From: Laguncularia racemosa
Taxonomy: Eukaryota > Streptophyta > Magnoliopsida > Myrtales > Combretaceae
Assembly: GCA_037954665.1 (NCBI GenBank)
Contig: JBBMOL010000037.1
Location: forward strand, 1,612,001 to 1,676,000
Length of the DNA stretch: 64,000 bases
Direction: 5' to 3'
Within the stretch, counting starts at the first letter, position 1. Each line of letters begins with the position of its first letter. Both the position numbers and the translations under genes were made by a program. The notes beneath the pieces were generated by a model. It had not been told where the DNA came from and searched no databases. It saw nothing but the letters and a program-made list of their open reading frames with translations. Positions 44,334 through 59,300 of this stretch are shown one piece after another.

Positions 44334-47300
44334 CTGCAACAAGATAACCATGTTATACATGCGTGCCCTCAACTTTTTCTTTTTATCAGTGCAGTAAATA
44401 TTTCTTGTTCCTAAGCCTTCAAGCAAACATCTATCAGTTTTAATAGGCCAAGGTTGATCTGCAGACTCTGAAGGAATATAATGAAATTTTAGCGTGGCCT
44501 TCAGAGGTTATATGCTGTGCTTCATTCTCTCTTTCTTGTTTTAAACAATAAAGAGCTAATGTGTCTTTAACAATGACACTAGTATCTTTTATCTCTAAGG
44601 GAGACATAACAGCATTCTCGATTCTTTTCCCCCAAAAACTTTCAATCACCCTTTTTAATGCTCCAGAGAATTTCACTTTCATAATTCTTTTCATACTAAG
44701 ATCTTCTGCCTTGGACCTTTTATTAGGTGATGCTGAGTTGTAGCATCAAAGTCTGCAAAATTGAGCAAGGGCAGTGCAGGATACCTGCTATGCTATATTT
44801 TGCGCTTATTGGGTTGTCATAACAGGATACCAGCTATGCTATATTTTTGTCTATTCTTGTAGCCTATATAGTGCATACAGGAATTAATCATTGGTCCCAT
44901 TTTCAACGGGTTCAACTGGTAATGTTAGTCAATACCAAGATTTGGTCACAAACCTTATGGCTCCTTGCAAACGGGGATTACGCAGAAATCTCGCATAAAG
45001 ACTAGTTACTTCTTCGAGGTCTGTTACTCGAAGTACAAAGGCTTCAACATTTGTCAAGCATTTGACCATCCTACTGCTCAGCCGCCGATACCCAGGCAAC
45101 CTGATTCTCTTTCCCTCTGCAACAGTCAATTTGTTATCAGTTCATGTCATTATCTAAATGTCTTAGATGTGAAGAATTTTCTTCCAGTAGGGTGTGCAAG
45201 TAAACAACCTTTGTTTACTGAACGATTTTCAAGGCACCAGGCAAGAAGTTCCTCTCCACATACGTCCCCTTCAGATAAATGTATAAGCCCATCCTCTCCA
45301 GAACTTTCTAATTTCCCCCGTATAACGAAAACCATCTTTTCCACCAAATTTCTAGGACACATTATTTTGCTTCCTTTAATGTAAGTTTTTTGCCTTAGCT
45401 TTTCACAAATGGCATCTAAAAGGGGATCCTCCATAAATGCAAATATCCGAACCTGTAACAGTGTAAAAGTTAAATTAAGATAGCTTATCCACTACATGAA
45501 TGATATTTTACTTAATACAGTAGAATACCACCAACTATGGAGCAATTCTTCACTTTAAGGAAAATGCATGATGATTGTAGACTATAGATTGGTAGCCTTT
45601 CATACAGACGCAATTGTGTTTTCATAAGGTCTTCATTTAAACCTCATCAAAATGAGAATTTCAAGTAGACTATTAGTGTATGTAATGTGACAAGTCAGTC
45701 TAGAGAAAACCGACAGATTTAGATCTTAACAGGAAACTATTGATTGTTTTATGATCAGATATATCATAATTACAACTTTCCATAATGCAGTTCCATTGGT
45801 AGACTTACCTTCTTCACAAATTTGCAGAGATGGCGTCGTATTTCTCTTTGAAGATCTTCAGGTAAATAATCCAGAAGCATTTCTTCATTGACTCCTCTTG
45901 TAGCAGCCCAATTGTACCGCTCAGCTTCATGAACTTTCCTGCATGAGGAATGGAGAACAAGTTAAAGAATGGCAAGCAACTACGATGGCTGAAAGGTTCC
46001 AAAGCAAGTTACAATATCTATCATAGACGGCACTTTTTAAAGGAACTATAGCTATAATAGAATTTTGGAAAACATAATTGTGATTAGTAAGCAACGTTAG
46101 CAAGACCTCCACCCCCTTGCTAAAAGTTTTCAATTGATATAAGAATTAGAATATAACTATTCAGCAGCCAATAATTAGTAAAGACATTTTCTGTATCTTT
46201 GCATTATTTATCTTCAGAAGTGAATAGTAAGACATTTCTCAGAGTGCAGTGCATTTACCTTGATCTTAGTAGGCATTTTCCAACCAATTAAATTAAGTGC
46301 TACTGGACTTTTATAAGCTTCTTGAATTTCACCTACTTGTGACATCCCATTCAAATTGGTCCATATTTAATCAGGAATCTCAAAAAACTTTCCAGCATAT
46401 GCTACTTATGCAAGAAGGCAGAAATTGGGTTGCCTGAATGATCTGAATCTTGAAAGTATTTCACCTCATGAGTGGCAACTTTTCTCCTGCTTTCTCTTTT
46501 TATAATACTTATAACTTCAATAACCTATATTATCTTTGGGAATCTGTTCTGAATATTGTCCTTACAGTACGAAAGATATGCAAAAAAAGTGGGAGAGCTG
46601 ATAATAACAGATCATGTGTGAAATTCAGTTACAATGAAAATTAGTCAATTTCCTTAAAGGTAGATTGATCCATGGATTCACTGATTGAATGACCAATAAA
46701 AGGGGTTCACTGACAGTTTTTAAACCAAAGAAATTATATTTCCACTATTATACTGAACAAAGCATATGAAGAGTTTTCACTTCCATGGTTGAATGGTATA
46801 ATCCTGCTCATATTGTTGAAAATTGTCAATCTCTGACATCGAAATTACTTCATACTTTGGGCAACAGTCAACTCAGTTGACATTGACAAATAAACTTGTC
46901 ACCTGGAAATCCCAAGTTTTTTAACATATGGTCCAGGCCAAGTAAATATGCTTTGCCAGTCATTTGGACTAACATTCTATCCTGTGTACCTCAGTTAATA
47001 CTGCTATCCTTCACCTTTGATTTTGTTGGTCAAGGAGCAAGAGGGGTTGATATAACCTGTGTCAAGGCTCCAATAAAAAATGTGTACAAGAGGAAACTTT
47101 AGGGTCAAAAAGATGCTCATGGTTCAGTGGGTCGAGGTGGTGAGTAGGATGTGGGAGTGGCAAGCACAGTTAGTGGGGCAGCTACTGATAGCTGCTGAAG
47201 GCCGAATGGTAGGCCTGTGGGTCTATTAAAGGCCCTGGGTGTTTAAGCAGAGGAGAACAGGAGTTGATACTGAATATTTTATCTTCTATAGTTATTTTGT

Positions 47301-50300
47301 TGAGAGCTATAGTCAGTTATACAAGCTGGCATAGTTTGTTATAGCTATACCTTTTTTCTAGAGGCATCTAAGTAAGGATAGTGGAATCACTAGCTTTAGC
47401 TAGTAAGTATAAATAATAGAGTAGCTACAGTAGTCTTTTAGCCAAGCATTGTGTTATGCAAAGAGAGTTGTTCACATCATCATCGACTCATTAACATCCA
47501 CACACATCCCTAGACTCAAACCCTTAACACACTCATTCACCACCATTGTACACACACACACACATCAACATAACAGAACCATACATATACAAATACATTT
47601 CACTATACATATTCTTAATTCCTGGATCATGTCATTGTAAATATCGTTGCAGTGGAAATAAGATTTTACTCTCTTTGGCTAATCTGTTTAAGTTATTGCT
47701 CAAGTGCATATAATTTTCTTTGTCAGTAGATCCTATCAGGGGTTGTCCTCAATCTTGTCACTGTTTCCAAGTGTGTTTGCTCAATCTTCACAAATCATCC
47801 ATAGCCCCATGCTTTCAAATTCCAGGTCATCCCTTTAATGTACAATGGATAAATGGATGGTGTCTTCTATTTGAATCAGAAAAGGTACCACCTTACACCC
47901 TATATATATTTAAATTTCACTTTGCATGGAGAAGGTTCAGTTCACTTTAATTTTCCCACAATCACTCTGACAAAAGCAATAATAAAGTGCCCCAGATTTG
48001 AAAAATGAATAGATAAATAAGGTCAATGCACCTCTTGTCACACCAAATTATTTAAAGTTCAGTCTCATTCAAATAGGAATGAAGATAAAATTAAAGAACC
48101 TGGATGGATGGTACAAAATGGTAAGCTGCAGAGTGAGATTCTAAAATTACAAGTAAAATGAAGCAGACATAAATCAAAATGTGAAAATCGATTGTATTTG
48201 TAAGAACTTTTGGTGATCCAAAGAAGCTCCTTTATGCCCTTTGCCCTTTTCAAATGCTCTGACTCAGTAGTCAAATTCCTTATTACCAAATTGTGAGAAA
48301 ATATGATTAATAGGTTTATTGTAAAAAAATAGTACTGTAAATATTGTAACCATAGAATAAAACTAAATTAGGAGATTTTGTTATTTTAGGAGATTTTTTT
48401 TTTATCTTTTTAATTTGTATATAAGTGATTTATTGTTAAAACAATAAAATATACTCTTTCAGTATTTTACAATATGGTATCAAAGTTTCTAGAGTTTATA
48501 AAATCGTAATTTTTTTTTTCCTGCCTTCAATGTCGAAACCCTATTTTTTTTCTTATCAACCTTCATCATCGAAATTCTCTTAAATCCGACGAACTCCCAC
48601 ACCGTGAGTCGTTGAAGATGCCATGAATCGCCATGAAACGCCGTGAGTCTGCTTGGAGTTGCTAGGCGAAATCGCACAAACTATTGTGGCACGATCTACG
48701 ACAGTCGTGGGTCGTTGGAGCCAGTAGGGTTACTAGAATTCTTGATCCATCTTCGTTGACGTTTTGGTTGGTGCTAGGGTCACTAGAGCCATGGTTTTGT
48801 TGGTCGTCGAAGTCACTAAGGTCATCGAAGCGATGGTTTTGTTGGTCATTGGAGTAGCTAGGTCACTGGAATCCGTGTTCTTCTTCTGCAGCGTTGCCAA
48901 GGTCATCGGAATCCATGTAAGAGGGTAGCCTTTGTTTTGTGTGCTCCTTCTTCGTTCCTTCTCTATTTTTCTTTAGCTAGCCTTAATTGTTGGTGGTTTT
49001 CTTTTATCCTTATCCCTACGACCAGCTAACCTTGATTGCTACATGTCAGAAATTACTTGGACTGACACAGCCCGATTGGAGGAATTCATTCATCCACAGC
49101 TGCTTAGAGAATTGTAGCATGTTCCAACAGCATACAAATTAAATGGAAAAAATTATTTGAATTGGTCCCAATTAGTTTGGACCACTTTGAAAGGTAAAGA
49201 GAAAATCAGCCATCTCATTGGTACAAATCCAAAGTTTAGTGATCCGAACTTTGAAGTGTAGGATCAAGAAGACTTGATGATTATGGCATGGCTATGGGGA
49301 CTCTAGAAATCAGTGACACATGCATGTTTCTAAGTACTGCCAAAGACATATGGGACAAGATTCAACAAACATACTCAAAGGCAAAGGATGCCACGCAGGT
49401 GTATGAAGTAAAGTTTAAAACCATGGCAACAAGACAAGGGAATAAAACGGTCAAAGAATATGCTAATCAATTGAGTACTCTATGGCAGGAGTTAGATCAA
49501 TATAGAGTAATAAAGATAAAGTGCTCGGATGATGCTATTGTTTTGAAGAACTTTATTGAACAAGATACAGTCTATGATTTTCTTGTTGGGTTGAATCCAG
49601 AATTCGATCAGGTGCGTGTTTAGATTCTTGGGAAATCGGAAGTCCCATGCTTCAATGAAGTGGTAGCCATAGTTTGAGGAGAGGAGAGTAGGTGAGGTCT
49701 GATGCTAGAGCCTCAAGTTTCAATCAATTCAACAATGGTTGCAAGTGATGAAAACAAGCTGAATATACCCACTAAAAAGAAAACAGCCCTAGCTATAAGA
49801 TAGGAGATTCTAAGAATCAAGACCAAGATAGTTTATGGTGCACATATTGCAAGAAGCCACGGCACACTCGTGAGCGTTATTGGAAAGCTTCATGGGAAGA
49901 CACCAAGCCGAGAATGGGGACAAAGAGGGGGACAATCCAGAAGTGGACAAGCCCATATAGTAGCTAGCCAAAGTGATGAGCTACTAAAATCAGAAGCAAC
50001 TGGTCTCAACCAAGGTGAATTGGAAAGGGTGAGAGCTCTCATCAGCAGTCTTGAAAAGCCCTCAAGTATTTGTTCTTTGGCATATTCAGGTGAGTTTCCA
50101 CTTTCCATTAGATTAAATGTTTCGGATGCAACCTTCTCCACCTCTTGGATTATGGATTTTGGAGCGACTGACCATATGACCCTAAATGTCTTTACCACCT
50201 ATTCCCCATGCCCAAGCAGTAGAAAAATAGCAACTGCAGATGGTTCTTTGACCACTATGGTAGGAATTGGAAGTGTCCAAATTAACCCATTGTTAACCTT

Positions 50301-53300
50301 GCAAAATGTCCTTCATGTCCTTAAACTATCCACTAATCTGATATCCATCCAAAAACTTACTCATGACTTACAATATAATGCTGTTTTTCATCATAATGAG
50401 TGTGTATTTTAAGAAAAGGGTTCAAGGAAGATGATTGGATATGCTAGAGAATGAGGTGGCCTCTACTTTCTTGAAACAAGTCAACCAACCATCACTAAAG
50501 ATAAACAGTCAATATCATTTTCTTCCAAGATGGTCATCCAATAAAAAGAAAATTTGGCTCTATCATCGCCGACTCAGACATCCATCATTTCAAGTCATTA
50601 AACTTTTGTTTCCATCTTTGTTTAAAAGTCTAGGTGTTGAGTCTTTTCATTGTGAAAAATGTGAACTTACTAAACACAAGTGTGTATCTTTTCCATCAAG
50701 CAATAAAAGAAATTCAATTCGTTTTTATTTAATTTATAGTGATGTTTGGGGTCCATCTATTGTTACTAATATCTCTGGGGCACGATGGTTTGTTTCTTTT
50801 ATTAATGATTATACTTGAGTTTGTTGAATTTTTCTTCTTAAACAAAAATCTAATATCAGCATTGTTTTCCCAAATTTCTGTTCCATAATTAAAAATCAGT
50901 TTGGAGTGAACATCAAGAGAGTTAGGTTTGATAATGCAAGGAACTATTTCAATCAAATTCTAAGTCCATATTTTCAAAGAGAAGGGATAATACATGAGTC
51001 ATCTTGTGTGAATACCCTACAGCAAAATGGAGTTGCAAAGAGAAAAAATGGTGATCTCCTTGAAAAAACCTGAGCATTGTTATTTGAAAATCATGTACCT
51101 AAAACTTTTTTGGGAGAAGTTGTTCTTATAGCAACACATCTCATAAACAGATTGCCATCTAGAGTTCTAGGGTTTAAGAATCCAATGGGCGTGTTGTCAA
51201 CCTTTAACCCTAACCTACATACCACAAATAATCTTGTTCCTAGAGTGTTTGGGTGTACATCCTTCATACATGTTCACAATCACAACCGAGGGAAACTGGA
51301 TCAAAGAGCTATAAAGTGTGTCTTTGTGGGATATTCGTCAACCCAAAAAGGTTGCAAGTGTTATCACCCATCTTCTCGAAAATTCTTTGTTTCTATGGAT
51401 GCTACCTTCAATGAACGTGCATCTTACTTTCCAAACCCTTATCTTCAAGGGGAGAAGTTAGTAAGAGAAGATGAGGGTTTAGGTTTTGACTTGATGTTAG
51501 ATCCTACTTCCTCATCCACTAGTGATCATACCCCGGGTCAAATTGAGCCACTTGAGTCCATCATAGTTCCCTCTAAACTTTGTGTTTAATCTTGTAACAA
51601 CAACTTCTGTGTCTACTCAACTTGAAACTAAGTCCATTCCCGAGGATGTTAGATATATGGCAAAGGCAAGATGTATGCAAGGAAGAAGATGGTTGCCCCC
51701 AAATCTATGCAAGTCCAAGAGTCCAATGAGGTAATGATTTCTAAACCAACACTCCAAGTTGAAACTAAACCAACACTACAAGTTGAAACTGAACCGAAGC
51801 TAAGGAGTGAGACCCATAAGGGTGGTAGTGACACAGACTTGCCCATTGCATTAAGAAAAGGTACGAGAGAGTACACAAAAAAACTTTTATATCCCCTTGC
51901 ACACTTCATGTCGTTTAAACATTTTTCTCCATCACATAGAACCTTCCTAAGTAACCTAGAAACTATTGTCATTCCTTCTAATCTATTCGAAGCTTTGTCT
52001 AATGAAAAATGGAAACAAGCTATGAAGAAATGGAGGCATTAGAAAAGAACAAAACATGGGAGCTAGTCAAGTTACCAACAAGGAAGAAACTAGTGGGATG
52101 TAAATGGGTGTACACAATGAAGTATAAAGCTAATGGCTAAGTGGAGAGATACAAGGCAAGGTTGGTAGCCAAGGGTATACTCAGACATATGGAGTGGACT
52201 ATCTAGAGACATTCACCCCGGTAGCAAAGTTGAATACTGTTAGAGTCCTATTGTCTTTAGCAGCCAACTTTGGATAGGATTTATAACAGTTTGATGTAAA
52301 AAATGTTTTCTTGCATGGAGACTTAGAGGAAGAGATATATATAGAGATCTCACCTGGTTATAAAAAAGAAGTTACTGATCATACAGTGTATAGGTTAAAG
52401 AAGGCATTATATGGGCTTAGACAATCTCCTCGAGCATGTTTTGGTAGGTTTGCCAAGGTTATGGTGACTTTAAGATATAAGCAAAGTCAAGGAGATCATA
52501 CATTGTTCGTCAAACACTCATCTTCAGGGGGAGTCATAGTTCTCTTAGTTTATGTAGATGATATAATTGTTACAGGAAGCAATAATGAAGAAAGATGTTT
52601 TTTGAGTGAGTGCTTGGCAAAAGAATTTGAGATTAAGAAACTTGGGAAGCTAAATTTTTTTCTCGAAATTGAAGTGGCACATTCAGAAAAAAAGGTATTT
52701 TTCTCTCTCAATAGAAGTATGTAACCGATCTACTCAAGGAGACAGGTAAAATAGCATGCAAACTGGTGAGTACTCCAATAGATCCAAACGTAAAGCTTGG
52801 AATAGCAGAGGAAGATGCTATGGTAGACAAAGGAATGTATCAACAGTTGGTTGGACAACTCATTTATCTGTCCCACACACAACTAGATATAGCGTATGCT
52901 GTGAGTATGATTAGTCAATTCATGCACAATCTAAAAGAGGTTCATCTTCAAGCAGCACATAGAGTGTTACAATATCTTAAAAGGTACACCAGGAAAAGGA
53001 ATTCTCTTTAGGAGAAGTGAGAAACTAATACTGGAAGCCTACACAGATGCTAATTATGTTGGGTCATTGATTGATAGAAGATCGACCACTGGATATTGTA
53101 CATTTCTAGGTGGGAATCTTGTGACATGGAGGAGTAAGAAGCAAAATGTAGTAGTAAGGTCTAGTGTAGAGGCTGAATTTCGAGCAATGGCTCAAGGAGT
53201 ATGTGAGTTACTTTAGATGAAAATCATTCTAGAAGACATGAGAATAAAGTTGGAGGGCCCAATGAGGCTTTATTGTGATAATAAGTCTACAATTAGCATT

Positions 53301-56300
53301 GCCCACAATCCTGTGCAACATGATCAGACAAAGCATATTGAAATTGATAGACATTTTATCAAGGAAAAATTGGAGAGCGGATTGATCTACACATCTTATG
53401 TGTCTACAAATGATCAGCTCGTTGATGTCTTAACCAAAGGATTAAGTAGTCCAGTGTTTGAAAAAATTGTATCTAAGTTAGGAATGGAGAATATCTATTC
53501 AATAGCTTGAGGGAGAGTGTAGGAAAATATGGTTAATAGGTTTATTTTAAGAAAGTAGTGTTGTAAATATTGTAATTATAGAATAAGACTAAATTAGGAG
53601 ATTTTGTTATTTTAGGATATTTTTTTTCAATTTGTATATAAGTGATTTATTGTTAAAACAATAAAATATACTCTTTCAGTATTTTACGATACAAACACAT
53701 CCTTTCCATTTGTAGAAACCAATTTAGAGTACCTAGCCTTTTCTTTTTTAACATGTTTCTAACATCTTCACAAAATGCAGCAAAGAAAATATATTAGCTA
53801 GTTTCTTAGAGCACCTGCAATGCATAGGAGGGTAATCAGCCTAATATTTGTGGTTGCATTAGGTGAATTTCCATGCTCAAAGTTTTACAGGATATTACCT
53901 AGTTTTAAATTATTGAAAACATCTTTATCATAGCTTAGAATCATTTTCTTTTAAGAGTCGTTTGCATTTTATCATTGCTTACTAGGATTATATTGTCAAA
54001 ATTCTTGGCATTGGAAAATGACATTATTTCAATAAGCAAAAAAGTAAATATATGTTGATTGGGTGGCTATACTTGACATGGAATGGTAACATGATGAGGA
54101 GCAGAAGAATATTTGTAAATACCTTTTTAGCTTTTCTGGTAATTGCCTGTGGCTCATCCACTGTTCAAAATCACGGCGTCTTAATGACATTTCCAGCCTC
54201 CTAGAAGACAGAAACAGAAAGAAATTTCATGGTTAGTTGATCTTTTTTTGTATCAAAATGGAAAAAGATTAATTTATATAAACAAATAATTTCCTGTCAA
54301 AAGTTCTCAGAAACCATCATTTGAATGACCAATATAACTCTAGTCCAGGAAAACGGATATCACTACCATGAAAGAAATAGGGGACATGCAAAAGGTTCAG
54401 CCATCCACAAGGCACTAGATGATTGTGTTTGATCCATCTCTAAATTATTAATGCTGATTATTGTCCCAGGGTACAGCTGCATGTACCTCCAGAAAGTCTT
54501 TAGTTGTGACTATGCATGATGTATGTCTAAGGCTTTGTTCTGCTATTTCATTAAATTAAATATACAAGTAAGTGCCTATACAATAAATTTTGCACCACTA
54601 ACCACTTTCAAGATAAGCACCAATCCACACAATTAGATGAGCACAACAAATCGATGATGATAACTAATGACTTGTAGATGTATAGACATTGAGTGTGAAG
54701 GATAAAAGTCACACCTTTGTCCAAGAGCTTGGAGAAAGTTCTGCATATTGCTTATGAGCAGAGCAAAAAGCAAGAGTCCCAATCCAATAATGGACATGGT
54801 AAAGAGGACTTCCCAAACAAAGTAGCTTGGAGTCTGATTTCCAGCAAGAGTGCTGATTTGCTTTGAAAATATTTATCACAAAAGTTAGTCTGATAGGAAA
54901 CACTGCTTATATATGTACATGTAAATGAGTGGCATTGCTCGAAATTTATTTTACTAACAAAGAAAAAATGTCATTGTAGACTAACAAAGTCTCCTGCTTT
55001 TATTCTCTTTTTCTAGTTTTACAATGCATTGGACATGACAGTCAAATAAATCTTCTAAATTGACAAAATACATTTCTCTCATTCTTTTTAACTATCAGAT
55101 TCTTTTGGCTAGACCTAAGAAAAAGCTTCACAAGATTTGCCTCTGCAAAGAAAATTATTATAAAGGTGGTTTCTTGCAAAAATTTGATAATCTGCACAAG
55201 GAAATCTTTACTGGACTTTTTACTTACATAAGTTGGCTAATTTTCTTTTGAGGAAGGTATCTGTGGTTAGATAAATTAGCAAACATGAATGTTTTAGAGT
55301 TATGTCTGAATGGTTATCAATGTTTTAAGTGAGTTCAATAAAGCATCAATGCTTTGGTGATGCTTCAAATTGATATTATCATTATAGTGCCATAAAGAAA
55401 ATAGCAAGGAGGCGCCTTCTTGATCGGAATCACCTATTTGAAGAATAAACCTAAAGGTTGGTCTTTTATGAAACTAACTTAGAATGTCGACGACTTAATT
55501 GAAGCATAACTAAAAAACTTATCATTTATTTGGCTTATTTAACACTTTCACTTACTTAAAATGATGTAAAGCGTTTCTGATCTCTAACCCTAATGAAAGC
55601 TATGAGGAATAGAGAACCACATAAGGACAAACAATGTCACCAAACTCATTGTTCTAACTAGGTACAGGATGCTATTTGGAGCTAATTAGAAATCACAAAA
55701 TCTCCTAATACGAGAAAGGAAAGGAGAGGAGAGAATGGATATCCTACCTGGAATCCCCAAAATAATGAGTATACGTATCTGGTGATTACGCTGTGATATT
55801 CAGTTGTAAGATTTACAGCATGCTGATAAATTCCAAAATCAAATTGACTATCTTTGCTGAAGCAATCAATGGCATCTGTATAATTTTTCCAATTATTCCA
55901 TGTCGCATTCAACGTTGCATTTTGTGAGAAATATTTGGTGTTGTCACCACATCCACAATCCATGAACATGCACTTCTCAAATTTATGGCATGCATCCCGA
56001 AGACATTGATTAACCCTCTATGTCACAAAAAGGAGAGGATAGAAAAACATAGTTAGCATAAGAAGGCTAAAAATTGTTGGGGGATATCTTATCTTCAACT
56101 TCCAATTAACTAAAATATCAACTTGGATGCACTGTATCCTAATAACCCCAACCGTGAATTGAAGAAATCCATGCATTATAAAGATCTAGTGCGCAAACCC
56201 ATTTGTATGAGAACCAGTCAAATAGGATTCAAATTAACTTCTGTCCATATAAACGACATAAGAATGTAAGAAAAAATGAAAGAAAAAAATGCTATGACAA

Positions 56301-59300
56301 CTCTTCTTATCATCTTAAAAGCCGAACAGATAAAAGGTGCAGAAAACACGGTAAAAATTTTCTCATTATTACTTGGAGTTTTACTCTTCATACGATACAA
56401 CATTATGATGTCTCAGCCTTCCTATTTATATGAGGTATATACACATTGTGACTCCCTACCTTGGTCTGGTTTTCCTGTTTAACTATGCAAATGAGATTAA
56501 CAGAATTTTGAAAATGCCATTGAAAATGAAGAATACAGCCAAGAAGATGTGTGTGTGTGAGAGAGAGAGATAGAGAGAGACTGAGAGACTACGCGTTATA
56601 TGCATTATAATAAAATATGCCCACCTGTAGTCCAAAAAGGTACCAGCAAGATCCAACAACATGGCCAGACAATACAAATGTCAGAAGATTTATGACAAAA
56701 TTTGCCCATGCAGACTCAAATATAAAGCCACTTGAAGACTGGCCACCAAGCATGGGCAGAATTCTATACAGTCTGGGGACATATGGAATGAGAACAGAAG
56801 CACGCAATAGGTTTTTTGCATAATTTGCTGTGGCAAATCCCCTAGATCGCGGTACAACCAACAATATCATTATCTGCATAATGTCAAAAAAGTTATTGGT
56901 GAAAGGACATCCATTTTCAAAATAAAATTAATCAACCAATTTAGCCAAACAAGTTAGCTAATTGCAGTTCCAAGAAGTTGGGATATCACATTGTTTTTTA
57001 AAAAGTTATGTCTTAGGCAGCTATCTCCAAGCTAATGTAAACAAGAAAATTATTCATTGTAAGTCATACTCTCACAAATCCTTCCCTTGCGTCAGAAGAA
57101 AAGAAAGTACAGAGCTATCGATCTTTTCTCCTAATAAACAGACCTTCCAGGAATTCTCTGCATAATGTTTTTAACCCTCCCTTTAAGCAAAAGATAAATT
57201 CAGATTGTACAGAAACAGATAGCAGATTTGAGTTTGGGGGGTTGTGGACAGATTTCAAATCTAACCCAAGATGCTTCCCTCTCAAAATCATTTCCATATT
57301 ATTTTCTTCAGTTAAAGAGATGATCATGTTACTTCAACTTTTTTAAAAAATGTGCATGATGCTTATGGTTAGGTATGTTGCTAGCTGCACTTGATGGTGT
57401 AAATTGGAAGATTGTGAGAATCGAAGTTTGATCACAGCACCATCAAATTTTTTTGGATCAAGTAAATTTTATTAATCCAAAGAGAATAATTTACATTGCC
57501 AAAAGGCAAGATATAAGACAACCAAGGTACAAATATAGCAACATAGTGCTTCCTAAGTAGTACAGACTCTACTTTACATTAATGTAGCATACATTCTAAT
57601 TTGGTGTACAATAGAGCCTATGGTAGAAAGATTGCCTCTCAGGCGTACACGATTGCATGTACGCCATATACAGTATACTGAAGCTGCAAGGGTTGCACTC
57701 CATGTTTTAGCCACTGGGGTTGAGGAATCCACTATCGCCTCCAAAGCACTCATGGTTCCTTGCCATGTACTAAATGAGGGAGGGCATTGGAAACAATCAC
57801 AAACCAGACTCCATAATACCAATGTGTAGCCACAGGTAAAGAAGAGATGCTCATAGCTCTCTCTACCTTGGTTACAAAGGAAGCATGTAGGTGGCACTGA
57901 GATCCCCCATAAGATCATTCTATCCAAGGTCGCTAGTTTGCCTTGCCAGGCTAGCCAAAGTATGAATGAGTGTCTCGATAAGGACCTACTGTTCTACACT
58001 ACTTTGCACCATGGCATAGCAGTGTCTGGGGGGCATAGGAACTCATAGCCGCTTCTAATAGTATACTCACCTGAACTTGAGTGCTTCCAATAGAAGTGGT
58101 ATGAGCATGACGCATTCAGGCGTAGATATGCTGGTATATGAATGTTGTTCCAAAATGGGGTTACCAGTATTTGCCGGTCATTATCATTCATTAGGGAACA
58201 CAGTCTCGTTGTTAGAGGAAAACTCGTATTACCCCTTTCTCTGGCACTAAATAGCATGTCCAAAGGCCTTATCGAGAGCCAATAGTTTGCCCAAAAGTGA
58301 TATCTCTAGCCCATTGTTAGGTTCCCATTGAAAACAATGTCGAACCCTAGTCCTCAATTTCAGCAACTTTCTCTAGGACCACGAGCATCTAGCAGGTGCC
58401 TTAATAGACCAAAAACTTCTCCCTTTAAGAAGGGTGGAATATACCCATTCAAGCCATATGCTCTTTGGTCCCTCCTTGCATAGGTGCCAGATATGCTTAA
58501 GTTGGATAGCCTCATTCCATTAAAGTAGGTTCAGTATTCCCAACCCCCCGCACCTCATAGGTTGGCACACTTTTTCCCAACGGACGTTGGCTTTGGTGTG
58601 TGTATTTGGTTGACCACTCCATAAAAAGTTCCGAATGAAACAGTCGATCCTCACTATGATGGACTTTGGGAGAATGAAAATTGAGGATCAGTAAACCTGC
58701 ATGGAGAATAGGACCGACTTTACCAGTTGGAGCCTACCCGCATAAGATGAGTATTTAGTAGTCCAGGTAGTGATGCGTGCTGTAATCCTTTCCAAAAGTG
58801 CCTCACAATCCACTTTTCTGAGCTTAGAAGATACAAGTGGTACCCCCAGGTAGCGCACTGGCAGCTCCTTTTTACAAAACCGGGTGGTAAGGAGGATATC
58901 TTCTCTAGTACTCGATGTGATATTTGAGAAGAATATGCTACTTTTGGCATGATTAGCCTATAGGCCGGAGAGGGTATGTAAGTGTTGTAAGTTTTGCATA
59001 ACCAAACATGTGGACTCCACATTCCCATGTGTGAATATAAGTAAGTCGTCGGCAAAGCAAAGGTGGGTTATTCGCTCAGTTTTGCATCGCCAGTGTAGGG
59101 TGAACTAGGGGTTGGACGTTAAGCTTCTCAATGAATTGGATAGCACTTCCATTCCCAATACAAATAGGTAAGGAGAGATAGGATCCCCTTGTCTCAAGCC
59201 CCGCTTGCTAGCAAACAAACCCGACAATTCACCATTTATGTTGATAGAGAACATGGGGGTGGTGACGCATTGTTTAATGAGGGTGCACATGTGGTGGGAG

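Larger units (their letters stand above)
48292..53691 (+). mobile_element. Ty1/copia element 4 (5.4 kb) in a CNGC intron, antisense to the gene
   Basis: LTRs 48292-48474 (183 bp) and 53518-53691 (174 bp) begin TGT(G/A)(A/G)GAAAATATG and end TTTTAC(A/G)ATA. Target duplication CAAAT (48287-48291) and CAAAC (53692-53696), one transition. Primer site TGGTATCAAAG at 48475, purine tract GAGGGAGAG at 53509-53517. It lies in the intron between CNGC exons 54123-54200 and 45809-45938. Confidence 0.95.

Noticed and set aside
44965..45384. 139-codon plus-strand frame
   Set aside because: Runs antisense across two CNGC exons and the short intron between them; explained by the CNGC gene.
46896..47102. 68-codon frame in the CNGC intron
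   Set aside because: No recognisable motif, no splice or retroelement context; treated as chance.
47210..47640. Possible solo LTR in the CNGC intron
   Set aside because: LTR-like composition and a TATA-like word, but no paired termini or target duplication could be found.
57620..57829. Plus-strand frame opposite the LINE zinc-finger region
   Set aside because: Shadow of LINE ORF2 on the minus strand.
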